Shown piece after piece: positions 38,173 to 46,611 of a stretch of DNA of 64,000 nucleotides (positions are counted from its first letter, which is position 1; each line of letters opens with the position of its first letter). The DNA comes from Helicobacter fennelliae (lineage in GTDB: Bacteria; Campylobacterota; Campylobacteria; Campylobacterales; Helicobacteraceae). The position numbers and the translations under genes are program-made. The stretch spans positions 1,488,001 to 1,552,000 of the forward strand of contig NZ_UGIB01000001.1 of assembly GCF_900451005.1 (NCBI RefSeq), given 5' to 3'. The notes under the pieces were generated by a model, which searched no databases, was not told where the DNA came from, and worked only from the letters and a program-made list of their open reading frames with translations.

Positions 38173-39021
38173 ATGATCACACTCAATGATGTTTCAAAAT
38201 CTTTTAAGCACATTCAAGAATACCTATATAGCATAACAGGCATTTATCTTGATAATAATTCCAAACAAACCATGGTCAAAAATCGCCTAGATTCTCTTAG
38301 ACAAAACCAAATCTTTAGCCAAGCCTCAAATATAAATGACATTATTACAATTGCTATGCGATCTCCTCAAGCCAAACAGCTTTTTATCAATGCTTTTACG
38401 ACAAATAAAACAGATTTTTTCCGAGAGAATATACATTTTCAAGATATGCTTGATCGCGCATTGCCACAGCTTTTTCAAACTCAATTTAGCACTAAAATCT
38501 ATTGTGCTGCTTCTTCGACAGGTGAAGAGCCATACTCAATCGCCGCGACAGCGTTGTATGCGCAAGAAACTTGCAAATCCTCATCAGAGGTGATGATTTA
38601 TGCAAGCGATATTGATACAGATGTGCTTCAAGTAGCAAAAGAAGGGATTTTTAACTTTAATCCACAGCTAAATATACCCGAGTGGTTTTGTATGGAAAAA
38701 TACTTTCATATCCTGCAAAACAATAGCAATGGCACAAAGCAAATCCAAGCCAAAAAAGAAATCAAAAATATCATTAAATTCTTGCCATTGAATTTATTTG
38801 ACAGCACATATCCTTTTGCAAAAAATGAGTTTGATATTATTTTTTGTCGCAATGTTTTAATCTACTTCAAAGTCGAAGATCAAGAAAAAATCCTCAAGCA
38901 TCTATTTTATCATCTCAAAATCGGTGGGGCATTTTATATCGGTCATGCTGAAGATCTTATCGGGCTCAAAGACAAAGTCGAACGGCTTGGCAATAAAACC
39001 TATATAAAAATAAAAGATTAA
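38173..39021 (+). CDS. cheR: Chemotaxis protein methyltransferase CheR
   Basis: A 282-residue enzyme that methylates glutamates on chemoreceptors with S-adenosylmethionine. The SAM-binding loop is CAASSTGEEPYSIA (about 114-127), and NKTDFFRE (about 78-85, conserved Arg) and FDIIFCRNVLIYF (about 216-228) are family signatures. H. pylori lacks cheR and cheB; Campylobacter and enterohepatic helicobacters keep them. CheB follows five bases later, so the two are an operon. Confidence 0.95.
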   Translation: MITLNDVSKSFKHIQEYLYSITGIYLDNNSKQTMVKNRLDSLRQNQIFSQASNINDIITIAMRSPQAKQLFINAFTTNKTDFFRENIHFQDMLDRALPQLFQTQFSTKIYCAASSTGEEPYSIAATALYAQETCKSSSEVMIYASDIDTDVLQVAKEGIFNFNPQLNIPEWFCMEKYFHILQNNSNGTKQIQAKKEIKNIIKFLPLNLFDSTYPFAKNEFDIIFCRNVLIYFKVEDQEKILKHLFYHLKIGGAFYIGHAEDLIGLKDKVERLGNKTYIKIKD

Positions 39022-39026
39022 ACACA

Positions 39027-39671
39027 ATGCAACAAATAGAACAAAAATATCACCCTGATGTCTTTCTCAAAAGCTCTCCTTGCTCGATCACAAGAGAAAA
39101 ACTCATCGTCATAGGCTCTTCGACTGGCGGACCAATCGCTTTGGAAAATATTTTGACAAAACTTCCACTTTGTAATATTCCACCAATTGTCATCGTTCAG
39201 CACATTCCATCGCATTTCTCCAAATCGCTTGCAGAGAGGCTCAATGCCAAATCACAAATCAACGTGTATGAAATCGATCGAAAACTCACGCTCAAAAACG
39301 ATAGTGCGTATTTGGGCTGTGGGGGCTTACAAACACTTCTAGGATATGAAAATGGTAGATATTATGCCTATCCTACACAAGGTCCTAGAATCTCAAGGCA
39401 TTGCCCAAGCGTAGATGTTTTGTTTCGAAGCGCAAACAATATAGCTGGCAAAAATACCTTAGCCATTATCCTCACAGGAATGGGCGATGATGGCAGTATT
39501 GGTATCAAAGAATTACACAATAATGGCGCAAAAACAATCGCGCAAGATGAAAAAAGTTGCGTTGTGTTTGGTATGCCAAAACAAGCTATTGTAGTCGGAG
39601 CGATCGATGAAGTTGTGGCACTTTCTGATATTCCAAGTAAAATCTTAAAATTCGCAGAATCTAGAATTTAA
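39027..39671 (+). CDS. cheB: Chemotaxis methylesterase CheB, catalytic domain only
   Basis: A 214-residue methylesterase that removes methyl groups from chemoreceptors. The catalytic triad residues are Ser32 in GSSTGGP, His59 in VQHIPSHF and the Asp in LTGMGDDGS (about 150-160). There is no receiver domain at the N-terminus (the usual CheB is about 350 residues), so phosphorylation by CheA cannot regulate it in the classical way. Campylobacter CheB is also reported without a receiver. It ends at the repeat island. Confidence 0.93.
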   Translation: MQQIEQKYHPDVFLKSSPCSITREKLIVIGSSTGGPIALENILTKLPLCNIPPIVIVQHIPSHFSKSLAERLNAKSQINVYEIDRKLTLKNDSAYLGCGGLQTLLGYENGRYYAYPTQGPRISRHCPSVDVLFRSANNIAGKNTLAIILTGMGDDGSIGIKELHNNGAKTIAQDEKSCVVFGMPKQAIVVGAIDEVVALSDIPSKILKFAESRI

Positions 39672-39692
39672 ATTCTCATTTGCATAAGATCC

Positions 39693-39870
39693 AAATTCTC
39701 TCTTTTTTGCCATGCAACTTTAGGGCTTTGCTTGAAAAGTCATATTTTAGGGAGTTTGAGATTTTTAGCCTGCAAACCTACAATGAACGCTTATGTTACA
39801 CTTTTTTGTATTTTTGCTTGTCTAAAATTTCTACACAACCCTACTGAATCTGCATAAAAATAGAGGATTT
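39693..39870 (-). repeat. Family A terminal-inverted-repeat element, copy A3
   Basis: The longest family A copy. Read on plus it starts AAATTCTCTCTTTTTTGCCA and ends AAAAATAGAGGATTT. It contains the inverse of the GGGTTGTGTAGAAATTTTTA and CATTGTAGGTTTGCA blocks found in A1. Confidence 0.75.
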
Positions 39871-39923
39871 CTTAATGTGCCATTGTGTCTGCATAGAATC
39901 TACTAGAATCTGTCGTTTCTGTC

Positions 39924-39956
39924 GTCATTGCGAAGCCCTTTAGGGCTGTGGCAATC
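39924..39956 (-). repeat. GATTGCCAC palindromic repeat (D4, inverted)
   Basis: GTCATTGCG, AAGCCCTTTAGGGCTGT, GGCAATC: same core hairpin as D2, inverted. Confidence 0.8.
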
Positions 39957-40011
39957 CATAAGAATCCACTTTTAGATTCTAAATTCTATGCAAACACAAG
40001 TGAGCGTAAAG

Positions 40012-40144
40012 AAATTCTAGATTTTAAGATGAGTTTGCAAGGGTTTGATAAATTGTGAAGTTTTGAGTAAGGAGATAAGGCTAGTTGCCTATCGACAAAA
40101 CAAAAACAAATCTCGTAGCTCAAATCGCTTAAAGGCTAGGATTT
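40012..40144 (+). repeat. Family B terminal-inverted-repeat element, copy B2
   Basis: Begins AAATTCTAGATTTTAAGATG and ends TTAAAGGCTAGGATTT, which is its inverse with a few changes. The left flank ATTCTATGCAAACACAA and right flank AGATTCTATGGAAATTAG match the other copies. Confidence 0.8.
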
Positions 40145-40158
40145 AGATTCTATGGAAA

Positions 40159-40707
40159 TTAGATTCTAGCATTCCCTATAAACCCCAAAATCTCCTCATA
40201 AGTTAAATTACTCAACTCTCCAATAAGCCTTGCGTGCGAGTCAAGAAGATACAAAGATGAACTATGCGCAATAGAATAATCTAGCGCAGAATCATCAAGC
40301 AAAATCCGCTGATATTTGACACCATAACGCGCGGTTACCACATCAAGCTCATCTTGACTTAGTGATAATCCATAGGCGTTTGGATAGAAATATTTTGCAT
40401 ATCGATCAAGGCTTTTTACATCATCTCTTTGGGGATCAAGACTCACAAAAAAAAGTGCAATATCATCTGCCCTACTCTCTTGCAGTGCAAGAGACAAAAG
40501 CGTGAACGTCATCGGGCATACATCAGGGCAAGACATATAGCCAAAATACACAATTTTTCGCTGATTTTTAAAATCGCTCAATTTGATTGTGCCATGTATG
40601 CTTTGTGCGCTAAAGTCAAATTTAGAAGAATTTTTGTAGCAATAAAAACCCCATACCGCCAAGCCCAGCACGCAAATCCCAACAACCATACCAAAAAATT
40701 TTTTCAT
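40159..40707 (-). CDS. SCO1/SenC family copper chaperone
   Basis: A 182-residue thioredoxin-fold protein anchored by an N-terminal helix (MVVGICVLGLAVWGFY). The copper site is complete: C60 and C64 in SCPDVCP and H148 in SIAHSSSLY. Members deliver copper to cytochrome oxidase, here probably the cbb3 type, at the periplasmic face. The oxidase genes are not in the window. It runs leftward, 35 bases downstream of metF in the same direction, so co-transcription is possible. Confidence 0.9.
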   Translation of the reverse strand: MKKFFGMVVGICVLGLAVWGFYCYKNSSKFDFSAQSIHGTIKLSDFKNQRKIVYFGYMSCPDVCPMTFTLLSLALQESRADDIALFFVSLDPQRDDVKSLDRYAKYFYPNAYGLSLSQDELDVVTARYGVKYQRILLDDSALDYSIAHSSSLYLLDSHARLIGELSNLTYEEILGFIGNARI

Positions 40708-40742
40708 CTACAAATCCTCTCATATCATTTCTATAATAAACC

Positions 40743-41660
40743 CTATATATCCGCAAACTGCTTAAAAAGTGCAAAATTATTTGAGCTCATAAAGTGGATT
40801 TTATTATGGATTTTTTGAAGTGCTTTAAAAAGCTGAAGCGAGAGATCAAGCCCTACTTTATGCTCCTCATCTTTGCCTATTTGGCTTGCTTTTTGCAATC
40901 TCTCAACCCAATCATCAGGAATAAACACGCCCGGAAGCTTATCACGCAAAAACAACGCCGCCTTATAGCTCATCACAGGAAAAAATCCAAGAATAAGTTG
41001 TGCGCTTTTACCTTGCGCACTCTTTCCTGTGCTTGCATTTGCCCTCTGTATATTTTGAAGCAACATCTCCGCGCTTTCTGGCGAATAAACAGGCTGACTA
41101 AACAACGCCTCACAACCACTTGTGATCTTTTTTTGGATTTTAGATTCTAGTGTTTTGGGGTTTTGGGCGTAAGAGCTTATCGTGCTAAAATTATAAATCC
41201 TTTGCACCGCAGAATCTAGTGGCTTGCCGCTTAGCGCGTAGCCGGCGTTTAGCTGGGAGATGATTTGTGCGAGTTTTAAGGAGTTAGATTCAAACACGCC
41301 CTTAGAATCCGCGCAATCCCCAAGCTTGATAGGATCGCCTGTGAGGCTCAAAAATGCGCGCACGCCAAGCTCATTAATCGCTAAGATCTCAGCACTTAGG
41401 GCAATGGAATTCCTATCGCGCATTGAGAGCGTGCAGATGACAGGCTTGCCCAGCGCGTTTTGCAGCTTGAGCGAGCTAAGCAGCGAGCTAGGCTTTAGAC
41501 GCGCTAATGGGGAATCTGTGCAGACAAAGGCGTGCGCTTTAGTGCAATCTTTAAGCTCGCTAATAAGGCTACTTGAGAGATTAGCGCCTAAATTGGGCGT
41601 GACTTCAAGGCTTAGAAATGGCTTATTAGAGTGAATGTGGGTGATAAGAGAATCTAACAT
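40743..41660 (-). CDS. metF: Methylenetetrahydrofolate reductase-like protein
   Basis: A 305-residue TIM-barrel protein of the MTHFR family, which would make 5-methyltetrahydrofolate for methionine synthesis. FLSLTGDPIK (about 128-137), QRIYNFS region and the conserved GVFIPDDWVERL near the C-terminus match the family; the N-terminal SLEVTPNLGAN corresponds to its Glu-containing FAD/NADH region (EFFPP in typical members, here EVTPN). It is diverged from the E. coli enzyme. metE lies 386 bases upstream in the same direction, separated by two large hairpins, which supports the role. Confidence 0.82.
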   Translation of the reverse strand: MLDSLITHIHSNKPFLSLEVTPNLGANLSSSLISELKDCTKAHAFVCTDSPLARLKPSSLLSSLKLQNALGKPVICTLSMRDRNSIALSAEILAINELGVRAFLSLTGDPIKLGDCADSKGVFESNSLKLAQIISQLNAGYALSGKPLDSAVQRIYNFSTISSYAQNPKTLESKIQKKITSGCEALFSQPVYSPESAEMLLQNIQRANASTGKSAQGKSAQLILGFFPVMSYKAALFLRDKLPGVFIPDDWVERLQKASQIGKDEEHKVGLDLSLQLFKALQKIHNKIHFMSSNNFALFKQFADI

Positions 41661-41684
41661 TTGATGAATTACCTCTATGACTGC

Positions 41685-41795
41685 TAGTATTTTTGAGCGA
41701 AATTTGGCGATTGCAAAGCGAGGCGAGGGAGCTACCTTAAGCGGTAGTGACCGAAGCCAAGTTTTGCAATCGCCAAATTTCGCTCAAAAATACTA
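41685..41795. repeat. Large palindrome, 33-base perfect arms
   Basis: The left arm begins TAGTATTTTTGAGCGAAATT and the right arm is its exact inverse over 33 bases. The 45-base centre contains GGGAG, CTACC, TTAAGC, GGTAG, itself a small hairpin. Confidence 0.85.
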
Positions 41796-41942
41796 CGCAT
41801 TTATTGTGTGCCAACAGAAAAAATTTAAAACTTATAAGCACAAACACCGCAGATTCTCTAAATTAGAATCTGTTTGCACTTATTTTGGTAGCAAACTGCG
41901 CCCTAATGCGCTCAATGTTTCTAAAGAAGCTACACTTTGTGA

Positions 41943-42029
41943 TAAATTTATTGTTTTGCGAGCCGCAACCAAGGGAGTTACCTAAAGCGGTAAGTGAGCG
42001 CAGGTTGCGCGATGCAATCAATGAATTTA
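41943..42029. repeat. Second, imperfect palindrome with the same core
   Basis: Arms of 27-28 bases (TAAATTTATTGTTTTGCGAG against the inverse of AATCAATGAATTTA). The core GGGAG, TTACC, TAAAGC, GGTAA repeats the pattern of the first palindrome. Confidence 0.7.
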
Positions 42030-42046
42030 GCTAAAAAGGGAGCGCA

Positions 42047-44308
42047 TTATCTAAATGCTCGAGTCGCCTCGACCATATTCTTAAGGCTCGGCTTCACCTC
42101 TTCCCATTTACGCGTCTTCAGCCCGCAGTCGGGGTTTATCCATAGCTGCTCTTTTGGTAGCACCTCTAGCAGCGCTTTTATCTGCGTTTTTATCTCTTCC
42201 ACGCTTGGGATTCTAGGGCTATGGATATCATACACGCCCGGACCCACCTCATTTGTGTAGCCCACGCTCTTGAAAACCTTTAGCAGCTCATTGCCACTGC
42301 GCGCAGTCTCAATGCTGATGACATCCGCATCCATCGCCTCGATAGTTTTGATAATGTCGTTAAACTCGCTGTAACACATATGTGTGTGGATTTGTGTCTT
42401 AGATTCTGCCACGGCGGTTGAGAGCTTAAAGCACTTGAGCGCGTAAGCTTCATAGTTCTTGATATTCTCGCTCCTCAAGGGATAGCCCTCTTTGAAAGCC
42501 GCCTCATCGACTTGGATAATCCTAATTCCGCCCTTTTGCAAGTCATCAATCTCATCGGCAATGCCAAGGGCTATTTGCTCACAGACCTCCGCACGGCTTA
42601 GATCATCGCGCACAAAGCTCCAGTTTAGGATGGTTACAGGACCTGTGAGCATTCCTTTCATTATTTTTGAAGTCAAGCTTTGGGCAAATTGGCTCCACTC
42701 CAGTGTCATAGGCTTTGGGCGAGACACATCACCAAAGATGATTGGCGGCTTCACACAGCGTGAGCCATAGCTCTGCACCCAGCCATTTTGGCTAAACACA
42801 AAGCCTTCAAGCTGCTCACCAAAGTATTCGACCATATCGTTGCGCTCAGGCTCGCCATGCACGAGCACATCAAGCCCGATCTCTTCTTGGAATCGCACGC
42901 AGTCGGTGATATATTCTTTAATGCCTTTTTCATACTCTGCTTTATTGATTGCGCCCTTTTTGTAGTTTTGCCTCAAAGCGCGTAGCTCTGGCGTTTGGGG
43001 GAAAGAGCCAATAGTCGTTGTCGCCAGATCCGGATAGCCTAGCTCCTCTCGCTGAATCTTTATACGCGCTTTGAAGTCTTGTGCGCGCTTTGTGAGTGTG
43101 TTTGCCTTTACGCGATCGCGCACTGCTTTATTATTTGTCTTTGTCGAGCTTTTGCGCGTGGCATTTATTTGCTTATTAGATTCTAAAAACTTCTTTGACT
43201 CCGCGCTCCCGCCACTCTTAAAGAGATCCTCTAGCACAAGCAATTCTGTAATCTTCTCACTCGCAAAGCTAAGCCAGCTTAGGATCTCACCCTCTATTTT
43301 GCCCTCGTCTGCTTTACCAAATGGCACATGTAGTAGCGAGCAGGAGCTACTTGGCACGATCCTATCCTTTGGCACCACGTGCGCGATAGAATCTAGCAGT
43401 GCGAGTTTAGATTCTAAATCCGCCACCCAGATATTGCGCCCATCAATCACACCCGCATACAGCACCTTATCACTCTTAGCGATAGATTCTAGCGCGTCTT
43501 TATTTTTAGCACCATGGATAAAGTCTAGCCCAATGCCATGGATTGAGGTTTTAAGCAGGACTTCGGTTAGCTCGTTGCTATGCTCAAAAAATGTGCTCAC
43601 AATGGCTTTTACGCCCTTCTCAGTCATATTATTATAAATACACTCTATCGTGCTGCCGCCCTTACTACACTCTAGCCCAAAAATCCCCGCATCAAAGCCT
43701 TTGACAAAAATCGGCTCACTGAATTCAATCACAATGCCCTTGCCAAGCTTTGTGATAAGCTCATCGATGAGATCAAAATACGCGCTTTTTACCTTCTTAA
43801 AAATCTCCTCTGGCGCGCCTTTGGTGATCTTGCTGAGTGCTAAAAATGTAAAAACCCCAATGAGCGCAATTTTTGGCTTGTAGCCTAGCACTTTAGCCTC
43901 ATTATACTGCGCGATAATGTTGCTCGCATCAGCTTTATACGCATCATCAATGCTGAGCTCTGGCACGACATAGTGGTAGTTTGTGTTAAACCACTTTGTC
44001 ATCTCGCACGCCACGCCTTCCTTGCTCCCACGCGCCATCGCAAAGTAGCCCTCAAGCCCGCTTAAAGATGCAAAGCGCGCAGGCTTGGCATTCAGCGCAT
44101 AGGCGAGATCAAGCACATTGTCATAGTAGCTAAAGTCATTGACGCAGACATATTCTAAATCTTTTTGCAGCGCCCAATGCTTCGCGCGCAAGGCTTTTGC
44201 GACGCTCTCTAGCTCACTTTGTGGAATCTTATTTGCCCAAAACGCCTCAAGCGCCTTTTTGAGCTCGCGATTTTGCCCAATGCGTGGGAATCCGATAATG
44301 TTACTCAT
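42047..44308 (-). CDS. metE: Cobalamin-independent methionine synthase
   Basis: A 753-residue enzyme that moves a methyl group from 5-methyltetrahydrofolate (triglutamate) to homocysteine. The zinc ligands are present: His and Cys in HMCYSEF (about 646-652), Glu in SIETARSG (about 671-678) and Cys in NPDCGLKTRKW (about 731-741). Full length, both barrels. The coding DNA is richer in G and C, with frequent GCG and CGC, than genes such as uvrD or tatA in the window, hinting at a different origin or strong codon selection. H. pylori cannot make methionine this way. Confidence 0.96.
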   Translation of the reverse strand: MSNIIGFPRIGQNRELKKALEAFWANKIPQSELESVAKALRAKHWALQKDLEYVCVNDFSYYDNVLDLAYALNAKPARFASLSGLEGYFAMARGSKEGVACEMTKWFNTNYHYVVPELSIDDAYKADASNIIAQYNEAKVLGYKPKIALIGVFTFLALSKITKGAPEEIFKKVKSAYFDLIDELITKLGKGIVIEFSEPIFVKGFDAGIFGLECSKGGSTIECIYNNMTEKGVKAIVSTFFEHSNELTEVLLKTSIHGIGLDFIHGAKNKDALESIAKSDKVLYAGVIDGRNIWVADLESKLALLDSIAHVVPKDRIVPSSSCSLLHVPFGKADEGKIEGEILSWLSFASEKITELLVLEDLFKSGGSAESKKFLESNKQINATRKSSTKTNNKAVRDRVKANTLTKRAQDFKARIKIQREELGYPDLATTTIGSFPQTPELRALRQNYKKGAINKAEYEKGIKEYITDCVRFQEEIGLDVLVHGEPERNDMVEYFGEQLEGFVFSQNGWVQSYGSRCVKPPIIFGDVSRPKPMTLEWSQFAQSLTSKIMKGMLTGPVTILNWSFVRDDLSRAEVCEQIALGIADEIDDLQKGGIRIIQVDEAAFKEGYPLRSENIKNYEAYALKCFKLSTAVAESKTQIHTHMCYSEFNDIIKTIEAMDADVISIETARSGNELLKVFKSVGYTNEVGPGVYDIHSPRIPSVEEIKTQIKALLEVLPKEQLWINPDCGLKTRKWEEVKPSLKNMVEATRAFR

Positions 44309-44371
44309 ATCCTGTCCTTTTTGATGAAATTTAATGTGTTATGATATGTGTATTGTGGCATAAATTTTTAA

Positions 44372-44388
44372 AAACACAATATGTGTTT
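44372..44388. promoter_or_regulatory. Palindrome AAACACAATATGTGTTT, copy 1 upstream of metE
   Basis: Arms AAACACA and TGTGTTT around ATA, 64 bases upstream of the metE start. An identical 17-base copy is at 44503-44519. Confidence 0.5.
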
Positions 44389-44502
44389 GTAAAAATTTAG
44401 CGAAATTTTGTAAAATTTTCGCATGGCACTTTGCAAGTTTCTCACCAAAAGCCCTATTTCACGCATTTACACCAAAATCTCCCAAATGTTACAAAAATTA
44501 AC

Positions 44503-44519
44503 AAACACAATATGTGTTT
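44503..44519. promoter_or_regulatory. Palindrome AAACACAATATGTGTTT, copy 2
   Basis: An identical 17-base copy, just before the end of the neighbouring chemoreceptor gene. The two copies are spaced 131 bases apart, centre to centre. Confidence 0.45.
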
Positions 44520-44538
44520 TGGATTAAGCACAAAAACT

Positions 44539-45945
44539 TCAATTCTCAATGCTAAGAGAATCTGATTCTGCCTTTTGAAGTCGCGACAAAAGCTCATTTG
44601 AGCTTTTCTCAAGATTCTCGATATTTTGGATAATGACAGCAGAATCTTGAGAAGTAACTTCTTTTTTGAGCCTAGAAATAGCCTCACTAGTGTAATGCTG
44701 GAGTTTGCGTTTGAAATCCTCAATCTCTGACTCACTGATTGTTTTAAAGATTGTGCGCTTGCTTGCATCATTTTCCAAAAGCCCAGAGATTGGATTGCGT
44801 GTTTCAAGCTCTTGATTTTTTTCTTGTGTATTGAGAGAAAAATACACATGAGATTTATACAAAATATGATCAAGCTTTGCCACAGAAAGCACGAGCCTAT
44901 CAGAGAGTTGTGAGAAAATCTCATCAAGCGAAAGGCTATTTGACTCCATTTTGCTAAACACGACATTAAAAGCATGGACTTTAGAGCTAGAATCATTCGC
45001 GATTTTGGTAACTTCTGTGCTTCCTGTTTGGATCGTATCCATTTCTTGCTGCATTGTTTGGATAGAAATGGCAATTTGATTTGTGGCTTCTTGGGTTTTT
45101 TCGGCAAGCTTTCGCACCTCATCAGCCACAACAGCAAACCCTCTCCCATGCTCGCCCGCTCTTGCAGCTTCAATAGCAGCATTGAGCGCCAAAAGATTAG
45201 TCTGATCGGCAATATCACTAATAATCCCTACGACATTTCCAATGTCTTTGGATTTTTGAGCAAAGCTCTCCACTGATGTGTTGTTTTGATCGATAAGCCC
45301 CAAAAGCCCATTGATAGATTCTATGATAATCGTTACATCTTGTTTGCTTCTTGAGGCAGAGTTTTTGATTTCATGGATATTATCCTCGACTTTTCGCATA
45401 AATGTAATATCTTGGTTGAGATCATGGGCGATAGATTTAAGGTTTGTGTTTTGGTGATCGAGATTAAGATTCATAAGGTTTTTAGACAACGCATTTTTGA
45501 TACTTTCTTTGGCGTTATTTTCGATTTGCATCAATGCAGCATTGATATGTGTGAGGTTTTTGGCAAATGTGCCACTCAAGCCACCGATGATAGGCTTGCG
45601 ATAATAATTTCCTTTTTGAGAGCTTTCAATCGCAGTTTGAGATTCTCGCAAAAATGCCTCCAAGTGATCAACAAAATCATTAAGATTCTCGCATATTTCT
45701 ACAAGCTTTGGATTTCCTTTTATATGGATAATCCTCCCTTCAAACTCCCCTTGCGCATATTTGTAAATCTGGCTATGAATGCGATCAATTATCGCACGCT
45801 CTTTTCCCCTAAGCACAATTTGGACAATCACCCCCAAAGCCACAAGCACAAACAAAATCCCAATAAGTATATGACCCCCAAAAACACTCACTCCTGCACC
45901 CACAAACGCCACAAACACGATACCTATATCAACAATAACATTCAT
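44539..45945 (-). CDS. Membrane-anchored chemoreceptor without periplasmic sensor, degenerate CZB tail
   Basis: A 468-residue methyl-accepting chemotaxis-type protein. Two short helices (residues 2-45) with hardly any loop between them replace a periplasmic sensor. A HAMP-like/coiled region and the signalling tip [21 protein letters not shown] (about 244-264) follow. The C-terminus has the start of a chemoreceptor zinc-binding domain ([16 protein letters not shown]), but the Cys-containing Gly-Lys-Trp motif that should follow is missing. It would sense an internal signal, perhaps redox or energy state, as cytoplasmic chemoreceptors of the TlpD type do. Not linked to other chemotaxis genes. 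Confidence 0.88.
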   Translation of the reverse strand: MNVIVDIGIVFVAFVGAGVSVFGGHILIGILFVLVALGVIVQIVLRGKERAIIDRIHSQIYKYAQGEFEGRIIHIKGNPKLVEICENLNDFVDHLEAFLRESQTAIESSQKGNYYRKPIIGGLSGTFAKNLTHINAALMQIENNAKESIKNALSKNLMNLNLDHQNTNLKSIAHDLNQDITFMRKVEDNIHEIKNSASRSKQDVTIIIESINGLLGLIDQNNTSVESFAQKSKDIGNVVGIISDIADQTNLLALNAAIEAARAGEHGRGFAVVADEVRKLAEKTQEATNQIAISIQTMQQEMDTIQTGSTEVTKIANDSSSKVHAFNVVFSKMESNSLSLDEIFSQLSDRLVLSVAKLDHILYKSHVYFSLNTQEKNQELETRNPISGLLENDASKRTIFKTISESEIEDFKRKLQHYTSEAISRLKKEVTSQDSAVIIQNIENLEKSSNELLSRLQKAESDSLSIEN

Positions 45946-46153
45946 TACAAATCCTTAAAAATCCTTAAAATTGCAAAGATGTATAATAACTTAAATAATC
46001 TTTTTATTTGCAATTTTTATAAAATTATTGTGAATTTTCTAAAAACTCTGGAATCTAAAATAAATTCTGGTTTGATTCTTCTTGAATTCTTCGCTAACAC
46101 TTAAGATATGACAAAGTGGATTCTGGTTTATGGTTTAGATTCTGGATTTGCTG

Positions 46154-46191
46154 GATTGCCACGCAAAATTTTTAATTTTGCTCACAATGAC
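46154..46191 (+). repeat. GATTGCCAC palindromic repeat (D5a)
   Basis: GATTGCCACGCAAAATTTTT, AATTTTGCTCACAATGAC: the arms CAAAATT and AATTTTG pair. Confidence 0.75.
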
Positions 46192-46201
46192 AAGCTTGCT
46201 C

Positions 46202-46231
46202 CATCATTGCGAGGACGATAGGGCGAAGCAA
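46202..46231 (+). repeat. TCATTGCGAGGA palindromic repeat (D5b)
   Basis: CATCATTGCGAGGACGATAG, GGCGAAGCAA: nearly identical to 10062-10094. Confidence 0.75.
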
Positions 46232-46284
46232 AAGAGAATCCAATTTAGAATCTAGATTCTATGGAGATAAAAAAGAATGTAAAA

Positions 46285-46418
46285 AAATTCTAGATTTTAA
46301 GATGAGTTTGCAAGGGCTTTATAGATTGTGAAGTTTTGAGCAAGGAGATAGGGCTAGTTGCCTATCGACGAAGCGAAAAACAAATCTCGTAGCTCAAATC
46401 GCTTAAAAGCTAGGATTT
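46285..46418 (+). repeat. Family B terminal-inverted-repeat element, copy B3
   Basis: Begins AAATTCTAGATTTTAAGATG and ends TTAAAAGCTAGGATTT. It keeps GGCTAGTTGCCTATCGACGA and CAAATCTCGTAGCTCAAATC from the other family B copies. Confidence 0.8.
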
Positions 46419-46449
46419 AGATTCTATGGAAACAAAATGGTATATTAAG

Positions 46450-46584
46450 AAATCCTCTATATTTTAGCTTATTTTTGTAGTTTTGCAAGTTTAGCAGTGA
46501 GTCGCACTATATCGTGCGTCGCCAAAATAAAACAAGATAAGCCAAACGAAGCAATCTGCAAAAGAAGCAAAAAGAGAGGATTTG
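46450..46584 (+). repeat. Family C terminal-inverted-repeat element, copy C1
   Basis: Begins AAATCCTCTATATTTTAGCT and ends AAGCAAAAAGAGAGGATTT. The interior has the short dyad CGCACTATATCGTGCG. A near-identical inverted copy lies at 63834-63967, 17 kb away. Confidence 0.85.
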
Positions 46585-46611
46585 GAATCTATGGAAATTA
46601 GATTCTAGATT

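Larger units (their letters stand above)
39672..40158. other. Gene-free repeat island 4
   Basis: About 490 bases between converging cheB and the SCO1 gene. It holds a family A element (inverted), a GATTGCCAC palindrome (inverted) and a family B element (forward). No gene was seen. Confidence 0.85.
41661..42046. other. Gene-free metE-metF intergenic region with two palindromes
   Basis: About 390 bases between the two leftward methionine genes. It carries two large inverted repeats (41685-41795 and 41943-42029) with a related hairpin core, and 150 bases of unremarkable AT-rich DNA between them. No gene was recognised. Confidence 0.8.
45946..46611. other. Gene-free repeat island 5
   Basis: About 670 bases between the chemoreceptor start and comF. 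In order it holds AT-rich DNA, two GATTGCCAC-type palindromes, a family B element and a family C element. No gene was seen. Confidence 0.85.

Noticed and set aside
41796..41942. A small gene or riboswitch between the two met hairpins
   Set aside because: About 150 bases of AT-rich DNA with no start, ribosome site or recognised S-box, B12 or SAM riboswitch core.
44454..45218. 254-residue reading frame on the minus strand within the chemoreceptor gene
   Set aside because: It overlaps the strong chemoreceptor coding sequence in another frame, is Lys/Leu/Ser rich without domain signatures, and has no ribosome site.
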